A program made the translations under genes and the position numbers. Below are positions 22,681-34,429 of a stretch of DNA of 64,000 bases, piece by piece. Below the pieces are notes generated by a model that saw only the letters and a program-made list of their open reading frames with translations, did no database searches and had not been told where the DNA came from. Every line of letters begins with the position of its first letter. Position 1 is the stretch's first letter. Source of the DNA: Reticulitermes speratus (taxonomy: Eukaryota > Arthropoda > Insecta > Blattodea > Rhinotermitidae); contig JAJKFL010000006.1 in assembly GCA_021186555.1 (NCBI GenBank), forward strand, positions 38,003,478-38,067,477, read 5' to 3'.

Positions 22681-24835
22681 CAGAAGTTGTTGGTACAATA
22701 CAATTAGCTTAAAACTGATTTAGCTTAGTTTATAATTCTCTATTTACATTAAAGTATTCACCTATAGAGTAAAAGGAATAAGCACGTAAATAATTTTTTG
22801 GGCTGATTTAAATTGTTTAGGGTTATCACTTAAATTTTTGATACTTTGTGGGAGACTGTTAAACAACTTTAGGCCATTTCAGTAGACTCCTTTTTGATAT
22901 AGTGATAAATTTAATAAAGGTTGGTGAAAGTTCTGTTTTTGTTGTTAACCACAGAAAAGAGATGTGATATTATATAATGTGATGGAAGAGGGAGAATATT
23001 TAAATTCTTAAATAAATATCTACATGAGTCTGTACTTCTGCATCCTTTCATTCATTCATTCATTTATTTACCTTCTATAAATCTACAGATGTGGAAAAAG
23101 TCATACAAACACCAAATTGAAGATACATCTATATATACATACTATAGAATCCAAAGCACTTGTCATATCATCACAATGTTATCATGCAAGCAATGTATGT
23201 AATGATTCTTCAGTAATAGAAACAAGAACATAAGTGCACATTTGCATGTCTCTCCCAAACATAACCCTGTCATCCACATCACGATGAGTTGCAATATACA
23301 TAAGGACAGCAAAGAAGACTCTTGCCCATGGAAGCCAGGTCATGAGGTATTGAGCTGAGAGCTGCATGACACTGTGGTGGGGACAGCAGAGCTGTGAATG
23401 TTCCTTTTCAGACTCTGGGCAGCACCCCATTGCTCATATACCAGAAGTTATAAAAGTCATAAAGAAAAAAATGCTGTAGGTACCCCCCAGTAGGTAGATA
23501 CCTTCAAGCAAAGAGAAGTAGGACTTCTCAACTGTGAAGTGACAATTCCAGCACTCTATCACAAGACACTGGCCTTATTAGCAAACATGCAGATCTTCAG
23601 GAGCCAGCAAAGGACTTGCCAAATGTGAAAATATCTTAAAATAAAAAGGCAGTGAGGTGAGATCTATAACTTTGGATAGGGTGGACATAACACTAATTCA
23701 GGAACCCTGGAATTATGGGATAAAAGAAGAGGATTAAATGCTCGTAGCACTGAAGAAACAATACTTTTTGTTGCACCCAGTGTTATTTAAAGATTCTGCT
23801 TTTATGTAAGTAATCAAATTCATGCCTGACTGTTGCTGACGCTCAGTTCTATGAATATGACAACAGTCATGACGGCATACACAAGATGAAGGAGCAGGAA
23901 GGAGCTTACTATTTCAGCACACCCCTCTGTCATGCACATACCATCACTAGATGAGAGATGTCATTGACAACTGCAAGTGCAGCGGAAAGCACCGAACCAT
24001 TGACTGTGACACCAATGCACACGACATTATATGATGAAGCGCAGGCACTAATCCAAGAGAAGAGAGCTTAATGAACTATTTGGTGAGTTCAGAACTTAAT
24101 ATTTTCAATACATTTGCCATTTGCAGTAAGACTAAGGTTACTGATTTGACATTAGGGCACGATGAAGTTGAGTAACTTGTGAATGATGGCATGCATCTAA
24201 TGAACACTTTATGTCAGGTCACAGACACATATGCCTTCAAACAAGCAGCACAGTTTTGACTAGAATTATTTTCAGAGAGACAAATAGAACCAACGAAAAT
24301 GTCATAAAGATGACCTAAGGGTAAATACTGAGATTGTAGAGGTAATGGTTGACTGGTTCCAAAATACTGTCCTCTCATCCTGTCACCAGAATTTTCCTGT
24401 CAACAGGGTCACCATAAGTCTTCTTTTTCCCAGACATGTCCTCTTTTTAAGGCTTCAAATACATGCCTGAGTAGATTTGTATTTATTCTAATAGTCTGGG
24501 TTTTCAGTCAGCAGTATTGAAACAATAAAAAATCCTTGGCTGATGACAGAAGAAAATAATGCTGTATGCTATACCCACAGATTACTAACTGGTGCTACCA
24601 TAATGGAAATCAGTCACTACAGTGACCAGTCCCAGTTTGCTGATTGGCTGAGCGTGAGTGGACGGCAGCCATCCAGCACTGTCTTTTAATACACTGGCAT
24701 TCAAACATACAGGTACAAATTTCACTTCACTGTTTATACCATGCATCTTTATTACCAAGTTAACATCTAAAAAGTTTCCAACAGTAATGCAATAATGATT
24801 TTTAAAGAAGGTATTACAAAGCTATTCCATTTTCC

Positions 24836-24885
24836 GATATGCTTTGGTGGTGGTGACCACCATCATCAGGGAAAGGTCACAGACA
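24836..24885 (-). other. Degenerate hammerhead-like motif
   Basis: The - strand has CCCTGATGATGGTGG, a stem-II hairpin, then CCAAAGCATATCGG where CGAAAC would be expected. The core is damaged, so activity is unlikely. The flank (ATGGAATAGCTTTGTAATAC) continues like a Penelope-type terminal repeat. Confidence 0.35.
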
Positions 24886-24904
24886 GTTCTAAGCTGGAAG
24901 CAAT

Positions 24905-25690
24905 GCTGCTATAGGGCACAGAGGGTTTTATTCAGTATACAGATGGGTTCCAGACAAATGACAATGCTGGTGCTGGTGTGTAAGGACATTGTGCAAAGGG
25001 CTTAACTTCAGTTTTGTGCAATATGCAACAATGTTCCAGAGGGAATTATATGCCACTATGGTTTGTAAAACAGAAAATATATGCACACTTTGTAGGGAAT
25101 ATAAGAATAGAAACATCCATATTATATCACACTCATGGTATGATGAAAGTGCTGATAATTATCAGATCCATTTTAAATTGGTCTGGGATAGCCATCTTCA
25201 CCTAACGATATTGGGTGAACAGAAGAGAGTAAACCTGATATGGATGCCAGCACAGCTAAGGTTGACAACTGACTGGAAAGAACTGGATCTCAACTTCCAT
25301 TAACATGACATGTTTTCTTTTGGAAGTACTGTAGTTGCTGAATGGGCTGTCAGGGACTGAATGAACAGAAGCCATCTAGAATACTGGAAGTCCATAGCTA
25401 GGCAGAGATATACAAAGAATTTCTTGGGAGGACAAACTAAGGAACTATTAGTACTAAACAGGAACCTGTTGAGACAAGTAACTGGGCTACTTAACCGATA
25501 CTGTGATTTGAAAAGCCAGGTATTCAGATTTGCAAGCAACGAGTCCTGTCTGTAAAAGGTCCTACAAGAACTGTAACAGCCTTGCATATCTGTCCTGTGT
25601 GAATGTGGAGCTTAGCAGAAGCCAGATATCATTACCCAGGACTTTATTTCATAGGCTCCATTAAGCAAGGTACTGCACTTCAATAAAAGT
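24905..25690 (+). pseudogene. LINE RNase H domain and tail, degenerate
   Basis: Broken over several frames. Pieces in order are VYTDGF..NDNAGAGV (RNase H first Asp region), a FQRELYATMVCK segment (Glu helix), KLVWDSHLHLTILG and VNLIWMPAQL (the region usually reading W-V-P-G-H), then KNFLGGQTKELLVLNRNLLR and QVTGLLNRYCDL. The last pieces are typical of the zinc-containing tail after RNase H in I/jockey-type LINEs. The RT part is absent and several stops are present. It is an old 5'-truncated LINE copy on the + strand. Confidence 0.65.
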
Positions 25691-27850
25691 GTTAGAGGGC
25701 TTGTGTTAGAAAGAGAGCTCACAGTATACCATACAAATGGTCAAAGTGCAAGATAGATCAGTGACCACCCCTTCAGTTAATGAAATATATCCATTTGCAT
25801 GTGTGCAAGTGCAATCACATGCACAACTCCTGAGTGCCTTTATTTTAAAGAAGTTTATGATGCCTCCTCCTGTACATGTTTCTGTTCTTTTTTAAAGATG
25901 AATATGTTTTCTGGCAGTTCTTTCTGCTCAGCACCATGTTTTCAAATCTGTGAATGAATTTCTTTGATGCTTGTTACTAATACAAATTAAGTGTCTTATA
26001 ATTTTCTTATGTAGCCATCACTGAAACTGTCAGTGTAGGTGCAGTTTACTTCTTTCTTCCATAACAACTCGACTAAATTTTACATGCGCAAATTGCAGAT
26101 ATTGCTGTGCAACGAAAATTATTGATTGAATACTTCTGAACCCAACAACTGTGACTGAAAATATAATTTAGGCTCATTTAATAAATTGTTTTATTATTAA
26201 AATTAATACAGTAATTTAATATATCAACATATTAAAATTTATTAAATAAAACTGATGTGCACAGTCATAATGTACTATACAACAATCTAGGACCATTTGT
26301 CTGTCCTCATGTACTAAGAGATTTCCTGAAAATATATTGCAGGATTATTTGTCTGAACTCATTTACTAAGAGGCTTCCCAAAAATATAATATGGAACCAT
26401 TCGTCTACATTCACTTACTATCAGACTTACCTGGCTATTCCATCTATTATCTTATCCATACTGCCACCTTCACCAGTAGTCACCTTGGAAGCTGCAGATT
26501 TGACAATCCAGCACACAACCCTCTGAGTGCAGACAGATGTGTCAATGTTATGATCCATGAGGGCCTTGTCCATACGTGACAAGAATCCAGACTTTTTTTG
26601 ACCACCACTGTTACCTTCATGAACATATCAATTACATTACGGTTGGAAAATCAATATCTGAAATAAACTCTGCTGCCCTGAAGATGGAGGCAGCAGATTC
26701 CTACAAAATGTTGGTACCTACATATTTAAAGGAAACTACATTGCATTACATCCCAGAAGACCACTGTCTAAATGCCTGTACTAGTTATTAATATTACTGC
26801 AACCACATTAACCCATAATAAATTTGCCATACTCATGATTATGTTATGGTGGGACTGTTCCTATTTATGCAGAAATAAGAAATAAAATCAACAAAATTAG
26901 TCTGTTTGTGTTAACCCTTTTAAATTTGATTTACATACCTTTATACACATATGTTTTTAAAAATACTGTATACAAAGTAAATAACCCATACAAAATTAAA
27001 ACATCTGGGGCTAATATTTCCAAACAGACATACATAGACATTTCCAATCACAAATATAACCAAGGGTTAGACACATTTAACACGTATATGTCCCAGTAAG
27101 CATAACCACATCTGGAACAATATTTCTTAGCTGAAGAATACAAGCATGTATTATATAAAAGTTTAAGTAATAGAATTTGGAGAAATATAAATGACCTTAA
27201 TTAGAAAACACAGGGTTACAGATTTCTAAATAACTTAGCTGTAGTTCATATCCACCTTGTCTTGACCAGCAACTGCATGGCTGGAATTTTTTAACATTTT
27301 TACTGTTATGCAACTGAAATGTCTGAATGAATTCTGAGTATATTAAAATCTGTTTTCAGGCTTGCTGAGTGTTTCAAAATCTCTTTACAGGCTTGGTGAG
27401 TGTTTACAGTTAGGGTAGGACACCTCCTTTTAAGCCACTTTCTAGCCTTAAGCCAAATTAATGTCATGCTATACACAGTCTTTACAAACCAGGTTTTGGA
27501 AGACAAATCATGCCATGTGGTACATTTGGTTCAAAGAAAATTTGTACAGAAAATTACCTTAAATTTGTTGTGAGTGTTAAGTTTATGTTTTAATTGTTTT
27601 CTCGATTCACATATGTGATGAATAACAATCACGTCTGAGAATTTCTAGTAAGCCAGAATAAAATCTGAAAACTTGTGACGAATATTTACACGTTTGGCCC
27701 CCCCCCCCCCCCCATCTACTCACATATAAAAATTAACAGAATCACTGGCGTTTACTGCAAATCACACTGCATTATAAATAACAGAAAATCCATAATGTAC
27801 AGTAGAATACTACTAAGTATAGTTGTGACTGACTGCTCCCTTTTCCTCTA
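25691..27850. other. Intergenic with a short tandem repeat
   Basis: No gene recognised. It includes the tandem repeat at 26287-26445 and a C16 run at 27698-27713, close to the left end of the Tigger element. Confidence 0.5.
26287..26445 (+). repeat. Three imperfect 53-bp tandem units
   Basis: Units begin GGACCATTTGTCTG, GGATTATTTGTCTG and GGAACCATTCGTCTAC, each followed by a CTCA..TACTAAGAG-like segment and a TTCC..AAAATAT segment. The third is the most diverged. Confidence 0.65.
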
Positions 27851-28154
27851 CAGCAAAACCTCGTTAATTTGGAGTGCTCGAGACAAAAAAATCGGGCTTC
27901 GAATTATACGACTTCGAATAATCCGATTTTTTCAATACACAATTATCTGTTACAAGGTTAGTTAAAATCATAACGTAACGTTGTAATTAACTCATGTTTT
28001 ATTTATTTATTTTGTACACGCCTGTAACGTAATGTAATACAGTTAACACAGTAAAAGCCCGCATAAAAGTGTTCAAGTTTGTCAAATGTAGATCGGTGTT
28101 TATTTTCATCGTTTCTTAAAATAGGAGTCAATTGATCTTTGTTTCAAACAGTTT

Positions 28155-29260
28155 TTATACACTTTCGACACAAAGCCTTGAACATAGGTCATTCGTGTCA
28201 CTCACACTTAAACTGAATGCACCACCGAAAACACCATTCGTGCATCTCTCAGAGGGGTTGGAAGAGGAGGGGCGGGGTTCCTCCATCATCTCCTCTTCCT
28301 CGGCTTCCACGCGCTCGGAGCTAGGGCCAGGGCCGTCCAAACTTGTCGGCTGATCATTGGTTGTTGGGACCCATTTGTCGACATTCAGAAATTCTTTGAA
28401 ATTACTGGGGCATTCAATGTGGCATAGTAATTCCACGCTTTGCAAGTTTTCTTCATCACTGTCCGTATTGACTGAACTTGCAGTGCCGAAGCCACATTTC
28501 GCAAAGCAGTTTTGAATTCTGCAGGCATGATGGATTTCCATGCCATGGAGACACCTCGCAAGGCATCCAAGATTTTCCATTTTCTTACTACTTCTGCGGG
28601 AACATCCCTCTCTATTTCTCGCAACAAGAAACTCACTCGAAGCCTTCGGTACGCTCGTTTCATACAAGAAATGTTGCCCTGGTCCAGTCGTCGCATGCAG
28701 CTGGTGGTGTTTGCCGGTAGGTACAAGAAGCGTACATGTTTCAATGTAAGACCCTCGTTGTTGTGGGCAATGCCTCAAACCTTTCCAGCAACGTGGCTTT
28801 TCAAACTTTCCGACAATTAATGGACGGAGCTTTTCGCTACAATCTGCTTTGCAACATAACAAGACCGTCACACGGTCTTTATACCCCTTCCTTCCCTGGC
28901 ACTTCTCTCCCTTTAACACTAGAGTTCTCTTTGGTTGTGCATTATTAAAAAAGTGCCGTTTCTTTCTGATTGAAAATGTCCTTCGGGGCATACTGGGTGA
29001 CGCCACTTCTCTGCCTAATCCAGGTCTGCTGAAACACCTCCTTCACTCACAGAATGCCATGTAATGTTACGTCTCTCTTTGAAACGCTACAGCCATCTGT
29101 TAGAGCATTTAAAATTAATGCCCATCTTCAGGGCTATTTCATCAGCCTTCGCTTTCACCGCTCTTGCGAAGCCTGCTGTTCAATAGAATCCCGATTTTTT
29201 AAAAATACTTTGATAGAGTCGAGCGTGGGATTCCATATGCCTAGGTTATATCACTTTTAC
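28155..29260 (-). pseudogene. Tigger-type (DDE_1) transposase relic
   Basis: The N-terminal helix-turn-helix region is readable in broken frames (Y-GIPRSTLS, KNRDSIEQQ) near 29160-29230. The catalytic domain runs from about 29000 with KGEKCQGRKGYKDRVTVLLC, LRPLIVGKFEKPRCWKGL. It then jumps to the motif just after the second Asp (HNNEGLTLKH), followed by YLPANTTSCMRRLDQG, the family's LPPNTTSLLQPLDQG. The sequence normally between, including the DN-C-P-A-H catalytic Asp, is deleted. The tail ends in an acidic/serine-rich region (SSSNPSERC). Stops at about 29090-29130 further disable it. No functional product is possible. Confidence 0.82.
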
Positions 29261-29716
29261 TTCTTTCATTTTGTTACCGTTGAAAATTATTCAAGCTGGG
29301 TGAGGTCTTGTTTTGGCACTTGCTTACAGAAGGGGTTAGAAAACTTAAGTTCGGGGCTATAAAGGGATGTTTTGGTGTGAAATTTTGTACAAACCTCTTA
29401 TAAAATTTTACGACGGGATGGATGAAGATATAAACAGTTTTCTTTTGTTCTGTGGGGCAAACACGGCTTTGGCCAACCAAAGTTTACAGCCAGGGATCGA
29501 ATTGTATCACAATAGGGGCGTGCTATTGTCGCCGATCGTTGCTGGTTTTCTTAGCACAACAACAAGGAAGAAGCTTTTAATTGGGTTTCACCTTTTGTTA
29601 GTCACAACAATGGGACTAGCACAGCTGGCTTCAACAAGGTCTGCAGACTGCTTTTCTCAGAACCCAACTGCCTCCAAGAAATGTTCGGCTACACAATATT
29701 GTCAGGCTGTAATGTA

Positions 29717-30119
29717 CAGTGTGTCCACAAAGTCCCTAAATGAGCTAGCCACATGCGGTTTGCGGCAGATTACAGTGAAACTCTGGAAGTTTTTTACTGA
29801 CCTCAGTAGACCTCGATGTGGGCTCCCTTGGTAGCACGGAGAACGTCCAGACGATATTCGAGCTCTTGCCATGTTCTGTGGAGCATGTCTGCTGGAATAA
29901 CCGAGATCGCATTCCTGATAGGGTCTTCAGGTCATCAAGTCATCTGTTGGCGGCAAAAAAGAAACTTCCAGAGTTTCACTGTAATCTGCCGCAAACCGCA
30001 TGTGGCAAAAATAACTTCCAGAGTTTCACTGTAATCTGCCGCAAACCGCATGTGGCTAGCTCAATTTGTTTGCGCGCCACAATTTTTCAAAACCACGAAG
30101 GGACTTTGTGGACACACTG
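29717..30119 (-). mobile_element. Mini-mariner (Tc1-type) nested in Tigger
   Basis: The inverted ends CAGTGTGTCCACAAAGTCCC and GGGACTTTGTGGACACACTG are perfect over 20 bp. TA duplications lie on both sides (29715-29716, 30120-30121). The inner arms also pair (GCGGTTTGCGGCAGATTACA against its complement). Between them a transposase C-terminus is readable on the - strand (WQELEYRLDVLRATKGAHIE followed by VY-stop), so this is an internally deleted autonomous element rather than a sequence-unrelated MITE. Confidence 0.85.
29964..30056 (+). repeat. 43-bp tandem duplication in mini-mariner arm
   Basis: ACTTCCAGAGTTTCACTGTA begins at 29964 and again at 30014. The two 43-bp units appear identical and are joined by a 7-base AAAAATA spacer. 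Only the right arm of the element is affected. Confidence 0.9.
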
Positions 30120-30921
30120 TAGTATCGAGAAGAGGGATTTTGATGCTAGTCGCGGAGGAGGAAGTGCTCTTGGTGCCGGCTAAGACGGAGGTATACCAGC
30201 GTGCTGTGTGATAAAAGATTGCAGTCGACCAAGTTACATGAGTGTAGATAAAATAAATAAATTGATATTAAAATTATTCTTACTGTAAGACTGGCTAGAC
30301 TTAAAGTCCGACTTAGGGAGCCTACACGTCAAATATTCCCTGAGGTGGAGCATGTTAGTACTTTCTCTGTGAGCGTAAAGGAAGCGTCGGGCAAATTGAG
30401 AACGACGGTAATGATTTTTGCCCACTTCTCTCCAATTTTTCCGCTATTGTCTTGCCCGTGTCTTTTCTCTTCTTTTCACTCATACTTTCCGCACTGTGTG
30501 GAATAAGCAATTCAAAATACAATAATGTGATAGACGTCGCGGCACTTCTCAAATGTGCGAAACACGTGCTTGCTTCACCTTGACTTTCACAGCAGGCAGC
30601 AGCATACGTTTTTCTTTGGGTTTTGCTGCCAGACAGATAACACGATCTGAACTGCTGAAGGAATTTCGAGGCGTGTACAAAGTATATGCTACTGAGTTTT
30701 GTTCAAAGAAGCTCGAGTTTATCTACGCTAAAATAATTTCGATAATCCAAATTTTAGTCGCTATTGGACAGGAAAACTACTTCTAATTAATAATTAACCT
30801 ATTTCGAATTAACCAGCTTAAATTACATTAAAAGTCCTATATTATGAGCTGGGGAATGGCATTTTCTCTAATTAACTGATACTTTGAATTAACCGACACC
30901 GAATTTAACGAGTTTTTACTG

Positions 30922-31312
30922 TATTTTCTACTTGTATATTACAATGGGAGTCACATGTAAATATAACAGAAAATGGATGTTAAAGAAAATATATTCGTGA
31001 AGTAGAGACTGCAAGAAACCATTCTGCCTACACAACACGTAACGTGTGTCCATCCGCATGTAATTCTCTTACCGGTGCTATGCAGTGAAGGAAATTTTCT
31101 GTCCTTTAAAGTGAATTAAAAAATGATTGTACCAGTGTATTGAAAGTTCAAACTGCAGTAGGCCACGTGATTCAGAATGGGATGTGTAGTCTTATCTAGA
31201 CTGAACTTTATAAATGGCCAAAATTCTTCTTTTAAAGAGGTGGTTTGGGAAACAAAGGGAAGTGCCCTAATATTAAAATGATTGAAAAAGGTGTACTTTG
31301 CGATGTAGTCAT
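30922..31312. other. Intergenic, nothing recognised
   Basis: Right flank of the Tigger element after its TA duplication. No coding signal. Confidence 0.5.
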
Positions 31313-31890
31313 TCATTCTGTAGTCTGTCTTACGACAGGTCCGTAGCCTCTTCCAAAGCGAATTCTCCACAGGGTGCGATCTAGTGCTTCCTCTTTCAAT
31401 TTCCAGTATCTTCTCTTTTCCTTAAGGTCATCCAGTAGCTGCTTACATCTTCTCCCTCGTCTTCCCGTAATTTCTATCCTTCCTTCTAACTTTCCTTCAA
31501 TCACGTGTTTCAGAAGGCAGTTTCTACGCAAGATGTGACCAATCCAGTTAGCCTTTCTTCTCTTTATTGTATGTAGGATATTCCTCTCCTCCTTGACTCT
31601 GTGTAATACTTCTTCATTTCTCACACGATCGGTCCAACTGATCTCCATTCTTCTCCAGCACCACATTTCAAAACTTTCCAGATACTTCTGATCTACTTTC
31701 CGAAGTGTCCACGTTTCAGCACCATACACAGCTATGCTCCAAATGTAGCAGTTTACTAGTTTCTTCCTTAAATTTAAGTCCAGTTTGCTGGTGAAAAGAG
31801 TCTTCTCCTTGTGCGATGTAGTACACGGCCTTTATCAAGGCATTCTTTACCTTCAAAATATCATACGGTTTCACGGTACAAGTGTAAAAG
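31313..31890 (-). pseudogene. LINE reverse transcriptase C-terminus, 5'-truncated
   Basis: C-terminal region of an RTE/craniofacial-development-2-like LINE ORF. The motif YGAETWTLRK is followed by FEMWCWRRM and NWIGHILRR, then a basic GRRGRRCKQLLDDL tail, closing at 31313 after GPVVRQTTE. Upstream, to about 31890, the same protein continues in another frame (a Lys/Leu-rich segment before CYIWSIAVYG), so one frameshift lies near 31725. The catalytic YADD part is missing. The RTE-type element at 55332-58535 has the equivalent YGAESW...RLRWVGHVIR region, but the two are different families. Confidence 0.75.
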
Positions 31891-31929
31891 TAATTCAATT
31901 TAAACTTCTTAAGAAAAGTATGTCTTCTT

Positions 31930-32550
31930 CCCAGATTTTCACGAGACTCACATGTACTTAACTAAATTATATTCATATATCGTATACCAAATGTCACCGA
32001 AACTGGATAGTAAATATTGAAATTAAGGATATAAATTAATTTGCGCCCCTAAGTGAAGCATGGCTTTTAGTTCGCCTGTTTTCACGGAACTCACATGTAT
32101 TCAATACATTTTTGTATATATCTTCTCTCTACCGAATTTTATTGAAATCGGATAAAAAACGCTGAAAATATGGGCAAAATTTCATTAAGGTCCTTGGGTC
32201 ATAAGTAAAGTATGGCTTCCACTGCACTGATTTTCACGAAAATCACAAATGCTCAGCGGCATTATGTGGAGACTTTTTGCACCAAATTTCAACCAAATTG
32301 GTACGAGAAGTACGGGGTGAAATTCATTTACATTCTTAAGTGTGACTGCCATTGTTCCAATTTGCACAAAACTTATGCTTGCATGACAACTTTTTGTAAA
32401 GAACTTCTATGCCATATTTAATGAATATGTTACAAACAATTTAGTCGCTAATACTAGGTCACAGACAGATGGACGGATGGACTGACAGACAGATTCATAT
32501 CGTCTCCATATAAGGGTTTCATTTTATACTTCCTAGGAAAGCCTAATATT
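31930..32550 (+). repeat. About 140-bp tandem units, old
   Basis: Units are anchored on ATTTTCACGAGACTCACATG (about 31934), TTTTCACGGAACTCACATG (about 32089), TTTTCACGAAAATCACA (about 32230) and a weaker TTTGCACAAAACTTATG (about 32361). Each has a downstream CCAAATTTC/CCGAATTTTATTG segment. Period is 130-155. A GACAGATGGACGGATGGACT simple stretch and TTCATTTTATACTTCCTAGG follow. Confidence 0.6.
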
Positions 32551-34092
32551 TTGTATCAATAAGTAATATTGCATGTTTTGTCATTAAATCTGTCATTCAC
32601 TTCTGAACAAAAACAAATATTACATGCGTTTCTGTTTAAGTATTCCAAGTATTCCATGATAATTACTTATTTTCAAATTCCAGTGTTCACTGTTGTCGAA
32701 ATTTCCATACTCCATACCTTATTCATTATGAAAATTCTTGGTTTAGCAGTTACACTTGCAGGAAAAAGTTGTCTATTTGTATTTCTTAAACCGATTACTG
32801 ACCTCTTATAGTTTATGCTGAACTCTTGATTAGCAGAAAATGCATGTTGTGGCATGCTCTATGGTTTCTCAGTTTTGTAAACTCATCATGTAGACTTTCA
32901 GTGTGTAATATTCTCGCATACCTTTTACTCTGCTATATTCATTAAAATTGGACAGCAAAATCAACTGCCATTCTCTCATTAACCCACAGAAATGTAGGTG
33001 GTCTTCTCAGTCAAACAATTTATCAGTTTCTTTTCCAGTAGAGTATTTTTCTGATGCATCCCAATGAAAGATGTAGTGATTCCCTTTCATGCATTTAAAT
33101 CATAATTTTCCACAATATGTATTTTGGCCCCAGAACTGAGTGTAAGTTTTCAGAAGAGCAATAAATTTGGACTTGCTACCATGTCCCCACACATGAATGT
33201 GCATCTCTATTGAATGCTTCCAAAAATCATTTGAATGTCATAAAATCTTTGGGCCCTCTCAGGCAGAAGAGTTCAGCTCTATCATGTCTATCATTTATCC
33301 ACTTGTCTTCTTCTGTCAGTAGTTTTTTGACCAAAAATATCAAGCAGTCTGCTCATGGGAACTCAAGATTTTCGGTTTTTCTGGGAACTGTATGGCCAGT
33401 CATTTTTAAAATTTTTTGTAGATAATTAAGCAATTATTTTCCACATCTTCTAATTGTATTTTTTGTTGATAAAGCAGTAAATTCAAAGGTGTCTCATTAT
33501 ATTGGCAGTCATGCTAACTCTGGCCTGTGAAGTTTCAGGTGCTGACTCAGCACCTGATTTTTCACAGGCAAGAGGAGTTTCAGGTGCTGACTTAGCACTG
33601 AAATTTTCACAGGCAAGAGTACTCAGCACTGCACCTGAATCTTCACAGGTAAGAGTACTAAGCACTGCTGAATAGTTTTAAATCCTTCATATCACTGAGG
33701 AATGAAGTTCACTCCCTCACTCTACTGGCCTTGAGAGCTACTTTGTTTGCTCAGTTACTGCCTAATTAATTTTCCAGCTGAGTGTTTTAAATCTACTCAA
33801 ACCTCACTTCTCAATTGACATAATCCCAAACCATGATTCAAGACATACATTATTTTTCTGGATTAAAGTTACTGATGCAATTACATCATACGAAATTACC
33901 ACAGAACATGGCAAAAAACTGTAACTCAAGAAGTACCACAAAAACTTATGCAATATTAGCGAAAGAGTTGTAGAACGAAATGTTCGTGACCCAGCATCAG
34001 TCCCAGATGGCAGTTTGGCCTCTACGAGCCATAAAATTAAATGCCTAAGAGATTTAACAGGAATCATAACAGGGCGAAAACAAGAGTAAATA
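32551..34092. other. Gene-poor stretch with a small tandem repeat
   Basis: No exon supported except the doubtful one at 34093-34167. Contains the tandem repeat at 33520-33665. Confidence 0.5.
33520..33665 (+). repeat. Three imperfect 45-50-bp units with a palindrome
   Basis: Repeated words are TTTCAGGTGCTGACT, TAGCACTGAAATTTTCACAG and TTCACAGGCAAGAG. A 21-base perfect palindrome, centred on the C of CTGACTCAG, lies at 33536-33556 within the first unit. Confidence 0.6.
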
Positions 34093-34167
34093 CCTGCAGT
34101 GTATGAGTTGCTAATTATCTTGCAGGAGAGGTGGTAGATGACAAGCAGTGCAGAGACCCATACCATG
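34093..34167 (-). CDS. Doubtful further exon of the unrecognised gene
   Basis: On the - strand an acceptor-like GAGACTGTAG precedes 34167 and a donor-like CTGCAG|GTATTT follows 34093. The phase required by the exon at 34243-34429 would give a short hydrophilic end (GLCTCHLPP) and a stop at about 34109. Another frame is open and hydrophobic but out of phase. I list it only as the most likely place for the gene to end. Confidence 0.22.
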
Positions 34168-34242
34168 ACCTACAGTCTCAATGTATATGCTCAATGGCTG
34201 TAGCAAAGTTGAAAGCATTACTACAATGATCACTAAACTTAC

Positions 34243-34429
34243 TTTTACCAAATGATATTTCAGGTTCAAGGCCAGAAAATGCTTTAGGGATGAAGATCAA
34301 TGCTGCAGTTGTCAGTATGGTTCCTGCTGTTATGGCTCCCACATTGACATTGACAAGTGGCTTGTTGTCATCATCCTTAATTCCTTTGATTGGTATGGTG
34401 ATGAATGGTATGGTGAATCCTAGCTCCAC
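34243..34429 (-). CDS. Unrecognised membrane protein, exon with TM segment
   Basis: The exon follows acceptor ATTGTAG (AG at 34431-34430) and ends at donor GTAAGT (34242); an alternative GTAAAA donor lies at 34248. It reads VELGFTIPFITIPIKGI, an acidic turn (DDDNKP), then a hydrophobic span VNVGAITAGTILTTAALIFI that is long enough to cross a membrane, then PKAFSGLEPEISFGK. The phase-0 start matches the phase-0 end of the exon at 36192-36501, so the two are probably consecutive exons of one gene. I vaguely recognise the 'ITIPI...VNV..TM' layout from small insect secreted/membrane proteins but cannot name a family. The next exon must supply two bases of a split codon. Confidence 0.6.

Larger units (their letters stand above)
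18736..24904. other. Long gene-poor stretch
   Basis: About 6 kb of AT-rich sequence without an exon, transposase or RT I can identify. Visible items are a G14 run at 18936-18949, a hammerhead-like motif at 19266-19312 with a small local duplication (CACATAAAGGTAAAAT-type, about 19370-19400), a probable LINE tail at 22590-22680 and CATT microsatellite at about 23047-23070. An 82-codon frame at 23430-23182 (-) matched nothing I know. Confidence 0.5.
27851..30921 (-). mobile_element. Tigger/pogo-like DNA transposon
   Basis: Terminal inverted repeats: the left starts CAGCAAAACCTCGTTAATTT, and the right, read inverted, starts CAGTAAAAACTCGTTAAATT and continues CGGTGTCGG against GGAGTGCTCG. TA lies on both sides (27849-27850 and 30922-30923), the target duplication of the Tc1/mariner/pogo superfamily. 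Inside, on the - strand, is a damaged DDE transposase (28155-29260). A separate 403-bp element is inserted at 29717-30119. The 3071-bp size is close to a full-length Tigger-type element plus the insertion. The broken transposase makes this copy non-autonomous. Confidence 0.85.

Noticed and set aside
23182-23430. 82-codon - strand frame as a host terminal exon
   Set aside because: No clear acceptor and no family resemblance, so left out as a gene.
33804-34166. 120-codon - strand frame as the last exon of the unrecognised gene
   Set aside because: Out of phase with the preceding exon and without protein-like composition beyond a short hydrophobic start.
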